From: Theristus sp. LFF4_11
Taxonomy: Eukaryota > Nematoda > Chromadorea > Monhysterida > Xyalidae
Direction: 5' to 3'
Length of the DNA stretch: 64,000 nucleotides
Assembly (NCBI GenBank): GCA_030248135.1
Contig: JASANC010000316.1
Coordinates: 124,001-188,000, forward strand
In this document: one piece after another, positions 21,230-33,800 of the stretch
Position numbering within the stretch: position 1 is the first letter of the stretch
How the letters are laid out: the number at the start of each line of letters is the position of its first letter
Position numbers and translations under genes: made by a program
The notes under the pieces: model-generated
What the model was told of the DNA's origin: nothing
Databases searched by the model: none
Seen by the model: only the letters and a program-made list of their open reading frames with translations

Positions 21230-22420
21230 ACCCATTGGAAAGCGCCCGCTTTTGACTTGGTAATGGTTTTTTACCCGCTTACCCTAACCTAAGCCAGGCC
21301 TTTTAGAGTGTAAATGTCAAAAAGGCAACACTTCTGAACAATTGTTGCAAAACGCCAATTTTCGTCTTGATAAGTTGCTTCTTTTTCCCGCTTACTGTAA
21401 CTTAAGCCAAGCCTTTTAAAGTTTAAATGACAAAAAATGCAAAACTTTTCTGAATATTCGCTGCAAAACGGCCACTTTTGTGTGGTATGTTTACTACTCT
21501 TACCTTTAACCCTACCCTTAGCCAAGGATTTTTGATAGAATGGAAATGACAAAACAGCAACATTTTACTGAATACCCGTAGCAAAGTTCACCTAAGCCAA
21601 GCCTTTTAAAGTTTAAATGACGAAAAATGCAAAAGTTTTCTGAATATTCGCTGCAAAACGGCCACTTTTGTGTGGTATGTTTACTACTCTTACCGTTAAC
21701 CCCAACCTTAGCCAAGGATTTTTGATAGAATGAAAATGACAAAACAGCAACATTTTACTGAATACCCGTAGCAAAGCTCCCGCTTTTGTTTTGAATGTTT
21801 ACTTCTTTTCCCCGCTTACCCTAACCTAAGCCAGTTCTTTTTGATCGAGTGCAACAAAAAGCAACACGTTTCTGAGTACCCATTGTGTAAAACGGTCGCT
21901 TTTGTTTTGTTATGTAGCTTTTCTATCCTAAGTGACGCATTTTCTATAATAAAAAAATGATGGAGAAAGCAACGATTTTCTACATTTTACTGAATACCGT
22001 AGCAAAGCTCCCGCTTTTGTTTCGATTGTTTACTTCTTTTCCCCGCTTACCCTAACCTAAGCCAGTTCTTTTTGATCAAATGCAAAAAAAGCAACACATT
22101 TTACTTGAATACCGTAGCAAAGCTCCCGCTTTTGTCTCGATTGTTTACTTCTTTTCCCCGCTTACCCTAACCTAAGCCAGTTCTTTTTGATCAAATGCAA
22201 AAAAGCAACACGTTTCTGAGTACCCATTGTGTAAAACGGTCGCTTTTGTTTTGTTATGTAGCTTTTCTATGACTACATAGAAATTTTCTATGATTTTTAT
22301 GTGTGACCTAAGTGACGCATTTTCTATGATAAAAAAACAAATAAAGGAAAAAGCAACGATTTTCTAAATACTCGTTGTAAACACCGACTTTATAAAGTCT
22401 ACCTTGTGAAAAGAGCGATT
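21230..22420. repeat. Degenerate tandem repeats with CTTACCCTAACCTAAGCC core
   Basis: Several units of roughly 110-240 bp repeat the string CGCTTACCCTAACCTAAGCC (about 21275, 21812, 22038, 22154; decayed at 21385, 21500, 21590, 21690). Other shared blocks are CGTAGCAAAGCTCCCGCTTT, TTTACTTCTTTTCCCC, TTCTTTTTGATC and AAAAAGCAACA. Long-range duplication is clear at 22000-22260. Similar minus-strand open frames at 21289-21742 come from the repeat. Confidence 0.8.
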
Positions 22421-22897
22421 AACTTGCAAGCGATTGTTTTAAAAACTCGTTTTTTGTGAAAAAAACTCCATCGCCTACAATGGAGTCCTTGCAATTCTTA
22501 CGATTGTCTAGCTTGTTGGTTGCCGCTCTTGCGCAGAAGGCATCATGATGACTAAAGTCATGTGGAATGACAATTTGAACTTTGCATTGTCATTAGAAAA
22601 TGGAGTATTAGTATTCAGCTGATGATGACTTAAATGACATAAATAGCAAAAATGGCTCAAACTTGAAAATTTTAATAGCCAATCAACGTTGCGGAACGGA
22701 CCTGACTTACTTACATACACAGTTACTATCTTAGTATTATAGATTTCTTGAGTTCCATCGCGATACATTCTAGTCAACTTTGAACTAGTACTGACTGATC
22801 TCTTAGTTTGTCATCATCATCTCTCTCGTCCGTGTGTGACAACAGTGAATCTACGGAGTGGTTCAACTTTTAATTCAGACTTTGATCGGATTTCAAG

Positions 22898-23750
22898 ATG
22901 CAGCTGTTTCCACTGATTAGCACTTTGCTTGTGTCCTGCTCCGGATACGGTCAGTATTTAGTGTTCTGTTACTGCATATATTGAGACCCAAACTCGAAAA
23001 TCGTCCTCTTTTAGATGATCCATATTACAACCACGAACTTTCCACCATTTCTACGACTTCCATTTTACCGACGTCCACCAACACCTCCCACCTCGAACAC
23101 AACAACAACACCTCGACAGAACTGATCGCCACTTCAACAACAATCAAATCAACGATGACTATTTTTTTGCGATATCTGTCAGCCGACATGGACTTAACTC
23201 CGCCTACGACCACCAGTGCTACTATGAATGCGATGATTACCGAAACAACAACAACAAAGACAACAACAGCAAAGAAAACAGCAACACAGCCACATGATGA
23301 AGAAGAGCACACAGACACGATGCAGCAACCACACGAGCATCCAGCAGCTGTCTCGGACCGGGACCCCATCGCCTGGCCGCTATTCGCAGCCGTCTGTGTC
23401 GTGCCCACTGCCATAATCGTCATTGTTGTGATCGTTGGTTGGTTCATCGGTTTTATTGAATACCGTAAAGTCTTGCATATAAGGTCCTCCCACTTATAAG
23501 ACCCCACCGAAATGTGGGCGGAATGTCACACGGCGGGAAACAAAGATTTCAGAAGGTTTTGATTTTCAAGTTTACATAAGAGGAGGAGGACCTTAATGCA
23601 AGATTTTACGGCATTTAACTTTTCAATATATTGATCAAAAATGCGTAAATTTGGTGACTGGCAGCCTCATTGCGACTGTAATGTTTTTTTGGTTCAGCGT
23701 GTTTCTGGCTTCGCCGTGAGAAACGCAAGGAGAAAGCCGACCGAACCTGA
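22898..23750 (+). CDS. Small Thr-rich (mucin-like) single-pass membrane protein, 3 exons
   Basis: I do not recognise a family. Exon 1 (22898-22949) encodes a signal peptide, MQLFPLISTLLVSCSGY. Exon 2 (23015 to about 23449, alternative donor 23437) encodes a Thr/Ser/Asn-rich ectodomain with many potential N-glycosylation sites (for example NTS, NNTS) and likely O-glycosylation. It ends in a strong transmembrane segment, WPLFAAVCVVPTAIIVIVVI. Exon 3 (23698-23750) adds a short basic cytoplasmic tail, CFWLRREKRKEKADRT. Phases agree, giving about 179 aa. If exon 2 is read through, the frame instead stops at 23499. TTTAATTCAG at 22870-22879 just before the ATG could be a trans-splice acceptor. A type I surface glycoprotein is inferred from composition alone. 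Confidence 0.65.
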
Positions 23751-26258
23751 GCGACCGGAGACTGAGCGACCCTTCCATTGTTGAGTAAAAATGATTTTTA
23801 TCGTACAGTATCAGCGTTTGTGATAAAAAAAAGACACGAGTAACAGAATATGAAAAAGTTTAAGAAAGGCGAGTAAACCATTGTTGAGTGATGTTGGCAA
23901 CTTATATCACGTTACATAAAAAAACGTTTGCACAAATTAATGCACAATAAATGTTCGTTGCATTGCGTTTTCCAACGTTAAGCGTTTCAATTTCTGATTT
24001 TAACGGTATTTACGGTATTTGACACCTTTCGGTCAGCTATGACCTATTTTTTTAAACTTGTCCCACTGAAATGACGTCATGTGCCGCCAAAAATGCGCTT
24101 GCCGGTCACAGCAAACCAGACTTTCCGTTGAGCCGATTTATTCCCGTAAACAAATGGTGAATGCCGAATCAGTCGCACCAAATTGACATTTTAGTGCCTG
24201 TACTTTGACAAGCGGGCATTTTTAAAGCAAATGACGTCATTTCAGTCCGGACACGTTTGAATAAATTCACAATAATAACAATTTCATTATGCAGCAAATT
24301 GACAAAAACTGAGCATTTGTGAAGCATAAAAGTTCCTTTTTTGAAGTAAAAAAGACAATCCAAATTAAAAAATAAACTAATTTTTAAACCCGGCAAGAGG
24401 ATCCAATTATATTTATTATGGTTTTTATTTTGCTGACGTTATCAGTTCCAGTGCAAGGCAGTACCATGCCAGATCAATACATTTTTGTTTCGGTTCAGGA
24501 TCTGCTTTGTGGTGGGATCACTTTGCGCATGGTCGTCTGCACTGCATATCATCGCAAATTATATTTTGACAAAACAAAAACTGCACTCTTGTATACTAAA
24601 TAGGTGACCCACTGTGCTGTGAGCCACTTTGGTTTCCCTGGCTACCAGAGTCAGGCTTAATCAATTGACTTGATCCTGCCCTATGAAGTTTTGGCTGCTT
24701 GAGCATATGACGTATCGAAACACGGCTTTGCTTTGATACAGTAACAAGTGAAAATGTTGGTTACGGTCATTGCATCGTATTCGGTCTTGACACGACTGTG
24801 CTGAATATCATCCGTTCGCGATCATCAGGAAGCGTTAGCACAGAAATTGCACCTGCTGAATTTGTTTTGCAAATCATGAAAAAATTGAATATCAGTCAAG
24901 ATCGTGTCGAAATGAAAAAAACACGGTATAAACAATCCGTCGATCCACGTGTTCGAATGCATGGACAAAATCGGGCGTTGTTTTTATGATTGGTAGTTTT
25001 TGTTGTTCTCTTCACATTGGTCGCATTTTTCACGAATGACTAAATCAAGTCTTCAAATACCGTACGTGGTTTATGCATACATTGACAGCAGTTTCCTGTG
25101 TCGCTCATTGGAGTGGTACTGATTTTATCGTGAACAAATTAATCAAACTTATTCTGTGAGTTTTTTCAGTTTATTAGAGTTCGATGAATCATTACTCCAT
25201 CAGTTTTACAGTTGTGCCGCACCTTCCCGTTAATCTCACTATGCCCCCGCACTTTTTGGCATGTTTTTATTTCTTTCAAGACAAGAAACAAACTGCAAAA
25301 AAGCGCAAGATATTATATCCAGACATGAAGACTGTTTGTTCTTTTTACGCCGCATACCTTTATTCAATGAATGATGTTTAGTGCAGTTACAAATTTATGA
25401 AGACATCAGTGGTCTGTCTACGCGCGCATGCGTGCGTTTTGAAAATGTTGTTTTTTCTTCAAAACTTTACGCAGTTTCTATTCTGTCAGACTGTAATACG
25501 ATGATTGAATGAGACGCGCCATCGACAGAATGTTGTTTGACAAAAAGTTTGCCCAATCACATGTTTAAACGGTAAAAGCTGTATTTTGATGAACTTGAAC
25601 GCGCCGCTTTATTGGTGCAACAAAATGAAATCATCGAGTTGATTGGTTGCATTAGAACACAATGCTGATTGGTCTGAACAAATCAACCAATCACTAAATC
25701 ATCACGTGCTTCCAATTAGTAAACGCAGCAGCAAAACTGTCTGGAGTGCAATCTTACGTTTACAGCATAAGAATTTTGTGCTTCAAAGTAAACTGCGGTG
25801 AAAAGTTTTTTGAAACGGTGTAGTTTCCATAAAAAACGTTTTTGGCGCATTTATCAAACAACCGGTTAGTCAAAAAGGCACATCAATGCTTGCGCTTGAT
25901 TCTTTCATTTTCATTACTTTCAATTTTCTTCAGGTTTCTTTCCAAGTTGTATCAGTACCATTTTATCATAAGAAACTTTTTTTACCAAACCAAATGAATG
26001 CATGAAATCTGTAATAAAACAGCAGTTGACGTTTTGTTTTTGTTTGTTAATAATATATTTCATTCTGTACCTTTTCAATCATGTTTTATGAACGATCACA
26101 CCTTCAGAAATCCGAGTTCATTTGAAAAATCTAAAAACTTTGATCACTTTTCAGAATATGGCGTGAAAAGCAGAACCACGTTGCCGGGGCGGGTTGCAAA
26201 TCCACTTTGACGACAGGTGATTCAACACCTTGAGCACGTTTATTTTAATCGCGTAAAA
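23751..26258. other. Spacer with one MITE, no gene seen
   Basis: Contains the H3 element at 24050-24275. CCAATCA-type repeat scraps lie around 25620-25700. AT-rich sequence up to the Bicaudal-C start. Short open frames here have no splice partners or recognisable motifs. Confidence 0.5.
24050..24275 (+). repeat. MITE family H3
   Basis: Ends GTCCCACTGAAATGACGTCA and TGACGTCATTTCAGTCCGGA, then CACGTTTGAA, are inverted repeats. The interior matches the oppositely oriented copy at 10788-10990, including CATTTTAGTGCCTGTACTTT. Confidence 0.75.
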
Positions 26259-29200
26259 ATGGACCAAATTTCGACGGGCCCATGTCCAGCCGGATCCGGA
26301 ATTGAGAACGAAACGGAAACATCGAACGAAAATAAAAGCCCATCAAGCAAAGACGACGATGGCAAAAACAACGACAACAGTGGCAGTTTACTGCCTACGA
26401 ACGAGCAGAGGGTACAGGTTGACCGAAGACTTCTGGAGCATATGATAACAACGATGAACAACAAAAGTATATAATTTTGCTTATTTAAACGTCACAGCGT
26501 GAAAAATAGATTCGGACGCAGCAACACGTGTGTTCATCTAATACTTTTTCACAAACATTAAGCGGCATTCATGAAGCAGTATTTAGTGACGCGTAGCTGT
26601 GTTAAATTTAGCTACGCGGTCCATAAATATTGCTTCATGAATGCACCTTTACTTTTCAGATGGCAGCGGAGACAAAAATGACACCGCCGCTTCGCGTTTC
26701 TTTTCGAATGTGAGCTAGAGCTGGTTTTATAGTTTTATTCAGTTTTTTCGGGTGAATGTTTCATGGCTCAAATAATAATGCATCGACGGATGAAAAGAAA
26801 AAAAACCTGTCAACTTGAATGTCAGATTTCTTCGGCTACTGGCGCGCAGGTCTTCTGGCCAACGCGACTGAAAATTGGCGCGAAGACAAAGAAAGGTCAA
26901 TGTTATTCGAATATTTTTAACGTTCAAAACAAGGAGGCTAACTTGGGTTGAAGTTCCGAACGCACGACGAAAATCTGGAAATTGCTAACTGTAATCAATA
27001 CCGTAACTTGTAACGTGAAGAAACTGCTGTAAGAACCGCTCTCGAGCGCCACGCTGCGGACGGACTGCTACTGATTGGTTATCTTTTGAGAAAGAAATCA
27101 CACTAAATCAAACAAAAGGAATTGGATCTGGATCTGGCTGGATGGATTGATTGTGTCGTGTGGTTCAAAATGATAACAAGCAAGACCAAACAAAAACAAA
27201 TTTGACATGGTGTTCAATTTTGTCTTTTTCAGATCCCTATATTCGAATCATTGGCAGCCCTGAAAAAATAACAAATGCAAAAAGCATGATTCTGAAAGAG
27301 CTTCGATCCAAAGTGAGTTTTCTGGCTGTTTGTTTTTATTCATTGAGAACGGGAACGAGAATATGAGAACGAACCTCACCACCTCTTTTTCATTTTGATG
27401 CATTGTGAATGAATGAATGAATAAATAAATAAAATTGTTTGCAAAATTGAAAAAAACTAGCCAAAACTGACTGATTCCGAAACAAAGCAAACTAGCAAAG
27501 TTGTTGTAGCTCATAGTTGTTCCAGAGCCGAGGGAGGGGTTGGGGGGGGCCGATATAGATAGCTGGAGCAAATTTTCCAGATAGATAGATAGCTGGAAAA
27601 TTTTGGGGGGGGGCCGCGGGGTGGGTGGGCCATGTGACTTTGGGGGGGGGCGGTCAAAATTTTGAAATTTGATAGTTAGATAGCTAAAACGTTAAAAAGC
27701 TATAAAAACAGCAAAATAATGCTAAAAATACACTAAAAATCAAGTATAAACGCGTATTTTACCTAAAATTAGCGAAATTTTCAAGAATTACGAGCAAAAA
27801 TGGTCAATTTTGGTCAAAAATTGACTCATTTTGTGCCTTCGAAGACAAAAATTTTCAGATAGATGGCTGGCTGAGAATTTTTTTCAGATAGATAACAGCT
27901 GAGCCGAAAAAACCTGTTTGACAGAGATAGATTCGAAAATTTTTTGGGGGGGGGGCGGGGCGGCCCCTTTAGGCCCCCCCCCCTAGAACAACTATGTTGT
28001 AGATTGTAGACAAAACAACGCGTAGAAACAGTTCTACAGTATAGCCGAATGAATAAGGCAGTCGATCAAGGCGGAATCAGTCGCAGACTAGGAGTTGTCT
28101 TTTTCAAAAATACCAACATAATTCCTAATCATGTGCGCAAAGCACAAAAAATGAACTGAATAGCATGAAGAATCCATCAGTCTAAAAAAGCGCGCCAAAT
28201 TTGGCACACAATTTGGTTTATGAACGGTTTTATTCTTTCATTCAAATTTCGCGCGCTCCTCGCACACTGAAAAAAGCTGCCATGTTTACTCGGCCATTCC
28301 ATAAGTATTAAAAAATATAAAAAAACGACAAAGCGAACTGCGTCCACACGAGGTTTTTCAGCAGCACCGCGTCACGCTAAAAATCGACGTCTCCTACACG
28401 GACCACTCGCACATCATCGGCCGCGGCGGCAAGAACACGCAGGCGGTGATGCGTCAGACCGGCTGTCACATTCATTTTCCCGACTCGAACAAGAGCAGAG
28501 ACGTCGACAAAAGCAATCAGGTGCGGTTGGGCTTCGGTGTCTGTGGATGGTGTTAGTTACAGTGTCACTCTGAGAAGGCTTTTTTGGTATTCTTCAGATC
28601 AGTGGGAAGCGGCCAACGCTCGGTAGTTGCATTTGAATTGATTACTCAACAATTTTTTTGGTCAAGTCAGGATCACAACCTTGGCTGCTGAGTGCTGGCG
28701 CAGTTTTTTAGCTCTGTGTCCATTTTATCAATAAGAATTTATGAAAAAAAATTAACCCAGGTCTCCATCGCTGGGCCTATCGGCTCGGTTGAAGTGGCGC
28801 GACATAATCTTCGTGTACGTGTTCTTTTAAAAACGTAGTTTGGATTTTATTCACAAATTTTGATTTGTTGTGTTATTTTTATTTTTTTTCAGAAACTTGC
28901 ACCGCTGACCATAACATTTCCACTGTACCCAGTTTTGCCAGCTATCGACACGGATTTTCTCGCGAGCCATCCGGCGCTTGAGCGGGTTTGGATTTGGAAT
29001 GTTTCTTTTCTCGTCATTCATTGTCTTCTCTTGATTTGATTACTGGTGATCGAGTGGTTTTTGTAGCAGAGTCCATCCCATCCAACCAAAACGAACTAGA
29101 ATTTGAGCCAGTGTTTGTGATTTTGGTGCTGTTCAATGGAGTACGGTGTTCACCGGGAGGGTAACTCAGAAATTGCCATTTTTCGGAGCCCGATTGAGTC

Positions 29201-30791
29201 TGTCTGACCCTGCTGACCCATACGAGAACAACTTTTTCACCCAAAACTTTTGTTTTCACCCAAAAAATCTCGTTTTCACCCAAAACTTCCAGTTGTGCGA
29301 GTGCCCGGAAGTGAGCGTGATCGTGCGTTACGACCGCAGCCAGCCACCACCGCCACCACCACCGCATGCCCCACCGCTGCTGTGCGCCAACTCGCCACCA
29401 CCGGGGAGCACGACGGGTGGTGTGCCGACGTGTGTCGTGCGTGGCTCGTTACACCAGGAGCTGCTGATCATCCGCGCGGTCAACAATGTCTGCCAGAAGT
29501 TTCTGATGCCGGTGAGCGGGGTTTTTTGTTGTCGGGTGTCACAGGAGAGAACCGCGGTTTTTTAATTTGAAAAATGTGGAAACGGTTTTTTTACTGGAAG
29601 TAAATAAAGAATGATTGGATCTACGTTCTTGTTGTGTTGTGAGTGGGCTGATTGTCGAAAAAAACCAGCCAAAAGGTGTTCATTATTTTGCCAGTTAACG
29701 TGCCAGAATTGTTGGAAACCAGAATTTCACGCGAGGCACAGGCACAGCGTGGTTGAATCGTCAAATTTTAATAAATCTCGTGTTCCGATGGAACATGGAA
29801 TCGAGCGTTTTTCACGATTGCTTCAATTGTGCGTTTTCTTTTCTCGTACAGGACGCCGCACCAATTTTCTCGTGCACCCTTGAAGTGTTGCCGAGCGAGC
29901 AACGTCGCGTCTGTGGCGTCGACAACCGACACATGGCTATGATAGAGCAGAGGACTGGAGTGCAGGTGACCACGCCACGCGGACGTGGGGGGGGGGGGGG
30001 GGCACTGCAGCACCGAGACAAGAGTTACAGTTGGAGTTAAATAAGAGAATACTCCGATCACCAGTCGCGTCCGTGGCGTAGCGGTAGAACTTCGGCCTAC
30101 AGTTCTGTAGGTACCGGGTTCGAACCTCGCTGCGGACAAGACATACTCGTGGAAAATTAGAGTGACCAACGAACATCTAATGGTCTATTCCCTCCTGAGC
30201 CGAGGGTAAAATTGGGCTCGGGGCAGTATTGCCCGTCTCCGCCGGAGTTTGGTACCTTCGGGTTTCCGGAACCGGCGCGCGTATAATTAAATTAAATTAA
30301 AAAAAACCAAACCCAAATTGAAAACCAGAACGGCGACCAACCATGGCTGACCCAGAATTGTGTGCAGAGAACGCCGTGCGTGCATCCCATGAGGCTCTCT
30401 GGCATTAAATGCCTAAAACGAACGAACGGCGTTTTTAGGCGATGTTTTTTGGCCAGGGCCAACCGAGAGAAGCGTACAGAACGCCATCGAGTACGGTGCC
30501 CATCGAGTTTTCTCCGTCATTCAGTGCCTATACACCCCTAGGCGGGGCTCGATCTCCCGAACGCACAGACACAAGAGTCTAGCGCGCTGGCAACCAGGCC
30601 ACGAGGGTGACTACAAGTGCCTTAACTGATTTTAGATTTTCTGTTAAAAAACACTTTGTGCTTCAGATAAAATACCCGACACTGATGCAAGCAACGAGGG
30701 GCTCGACAACGTTCGCGTTCTCTGGCAGACGCGTCGAGGCGATCGCACTGGCGCGAAAACATGTGGTGGTGCGTTGGTTGGGTTGTTGAGG

Positions 30792-30861
<70 letters not shown>

Positions 30862-33800
30862 TCATTCGACACACTGTAAGTGTCACGCATATACACAAGG
30901 AAATTCCGTGCCCACACCAGCAAAAGCTGAGCACATAGCCGATCAAAAATGAAAAAAAACATGTCAGTTGATAGGTCACAAGGTTCGTTCAGTCGTTTGA
31001 GTCAATTCGCTTTTGAATCGACAGTATTTTTGTACCATTTTCAGGCACTCCTACCGGTGCAACTATCGTTCGAAGTGCACGAACAGCAACTGAACGACAC
31101 TGAGCTGGCGACACTCGAGCGAGACTACAACGTGCAGATACACTACAAGTGGCGCACCACGACCGAGGGACTACAAGTGAAGGTGTGCAATGATGGACGC
31201 ACAGTCGAACTCGAAATGAGTGATTGGTTGGTGTTCACGTTATGCATGCGCTCTGTGCACGCATATTGCTGTAGAGGTGGAGCCTGTCCCGCTGTCCCGC
31301 CATCACGTGATCACGAACCAATCAGCTCATCGCCTTTAATTTACAGTTTGGCTGTAGAACGCCATGGAGTGCGGCGCAGCATGGTGCATATTTGCAACGC
31401 GAATTTTTGATTTTGTTCTGGTTCACATTTGTTTCACAGAGTGACAGCTGACAAGTTTTCTGGAAGACAGTTTTTTTGCAACAGACTGTGAACGTGCGAG
31501 GCGTCGAATATCAATTGAACAATTTGTATCGAGTTCGAAACGGACTGCTAGGCGATGAAGATGAGTTGTCACCGACCTGCACTGAGTACGAGTTTATGTC
31601 GGATTTTAGGTTCGATTGTTTTTTACCTTTTTTGTAACTTGTGATTTTTGTTGTATTTGTGATTTGTGGAGCGTTTCCAAAGTGCCAACCAAGAGTTTAA
31701 GTCAGCATCAGTAAAATTGTGGCCTATCCGAAGTTTTTTTCTGACTTCGTACCGTATTGTTTCAGATTGAGATTCAGGACTTGACTATCAAAACTTTGAC
31801 TCGAGTTTTTAATCGCAATTGAATTGGGTGGTGCGTCTGATAGTTCTCTGTCCGTAAAGAGTGGCATTTTGAGGCGATCTGAGCAGAATCTTACTTTTTT
31901 ACTGCACTCATTGTCGATTATGAAGAAAAAGCTCGATGGATGCTGGGATTACTTAATCCCGGCCTGAAAAACTCATCCAAAATCCCGGTCATTTCGTTGT
32001 CCACATTGCAGTCACGCATACTCCTCCCCGATGTACACCTGTTCACCCGTGCCGAGTGGCCCGGGCGCGTGGTCGTTTCAACAGCCGCCGCCACCCGCTC
32101 AGCAACAACAACATTCCCCGTCAACTGGCAACTTTCCCGCTGGCTTTACGCCAGTTGCCGTTGGCCAACCGCAGTTGCTGGTGCCAGCTGGTGGACTGAT
32201 TGGCGCGCCACCCGGATTTGGTGCGTTTTTGCTACGTTGGTGTGTTTCTGTTTGTAAAAGGCCCTTTCAGCGCGGGTTTTTTAGCTAGTTTATTTTTTAA
32301 AACAGAGATACAGGCATCATGGGCGCTTTTTGTAAGCCAGGCTGAGATACGATGCGAATCCGTTTGTGTAACTTCGAGTTTAGTTTCTGGTATTCCAGCA
32401 AAACTCTCGTTACTTATAGATGACTAACTTGTTGGTTTATCAGATTGTAACAGTATGTGACCCACCAGTGTTTTTGTATGCGATACTTTCGATTTTCCGT
32501 CCAGTGTAGCTTTGTATAAAACGGCGAAAAATTTTGCGCCAAAAGCGACTTCTCAAAAGTAACAAAACCCTTTGTGAATCTTAGCCATTAAGAAACACCA
32601 GAATTACCAAAATGTATTGATGTTGACACCAAATTTCTCAAGCCAGCAAATCTGACCATCATAGTTCTACGATTTCAAACCTGAACATCATTTTGCTTGC
32701 GTACTCATGGTGTCTCACACTTCTCTGGTATTATGCCGTGTACTGCAGTATAAAACTGACTGACTGACTGACAGCTCTACGATTACAAATCTATCGTCAA
32801 TTCAAGTTAGCACAGGTTTTTCTGTAATTCCTGTTCAAGCTACAAAGAATAAATCTTGCAATGAATTTATTAATGTTCAAATTAAAGTTATAGTATCGAC
32901 AAAAAACCCACTTACAGTTACAACCAATCTGTATGGTGGTTCTCTGCCATTTCGGCCTGGCCAACATCATATGCAGAAGAGGGGTGGCCTCATCAGTGAT
33001 GTGCCCCTCTCGAACCTCTAAACCATTGTTTGATATCGCAAACAGGCCATCTGTTTCCCCCAGCGGGCCTGCCGTTTGTCGCCACGAGCACACCGAGCGG
33101 CCTCGAGCAACGCCACTCGCCGCTGTTGTCGCCTGCGCACGCACCGGCGTCGTCGTCGCTTTTATTGACGCCGCAGTCCGGCTCCACCCGTTCGCAGATT
33201 CCGCAACAGCAGCAGCCGCATTTCACGTCCACACCCGTCTCTTATTTGATGGCGGCGTCGCCGGGCACGCACATGCTCACGCCGATACGACCGCTACACC
33301 AGCAGCAGTTGATTGTGAGTGCGGTTTTGGGATGGGGGGATTGCAGTTTGTTTGGTTTTTATTTTCAATTTTTGGTCGTATTTTATGTTGGAACAGCGTG
33401 TTTTTTTATTTTCAATTTTGGTCGTATTTTATGTTGGAGCAAAGTGCCGTCATTTCGATCCAGCACGTTCAAATATATCGGCGGCACTGAAATTCGCAAA
33501 TAAACTGCAAATTTGCACGTTTTGCAAAAAAACAAACAAACAATGATTTCATTTCAATTCGCGAAGCGCAGGAACTCCGATAAAACTGCGTGAACAGCGT
33601 GTAATCCATCCGTAGCCCTAACTTAGTCAATTTTCAAGGTTCCAACTCCGCCTCCGTCGCCGGCAACACCGGCCGATCAGCGGTCACGTGCGGCGACCAC
33701 CGCCAGCACAACGACAACAGTGGCGGAGACTTGCGTAAATGTGATGGATGAAACTGAAGCTGCGCAGGTGGCGGACAGAGTGCGCGCGCACGACACAACC

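Larger units (their letters stand above)
19554..22897. other. Repeat-rich, AT-rich spacer
   Basis: After the NAF1 stop there is a partial H5 repeat (19685-19745), a GCGCGCTTCA-family copy (19755-19920), an AATAAA at about 20143 that could end NAF1 transcripts, then AT-rich sequence and the tandem repeat region at 21230-22420. No exon chain is visible. Confidence 0.6.

Noticed and set aside
21230..22420. Telomere repeat array
   Set aside because: The CCCTAACCTAA string occurs singly in each unit, not in tandem, so it is a satellite-like repeat rather than telomeric DNA.
30067..30140. Functional tRNA gene
   Set aside because: The anticodon loop is six bases, the T stem is mispaired and it is followed by a SINE body and tail.
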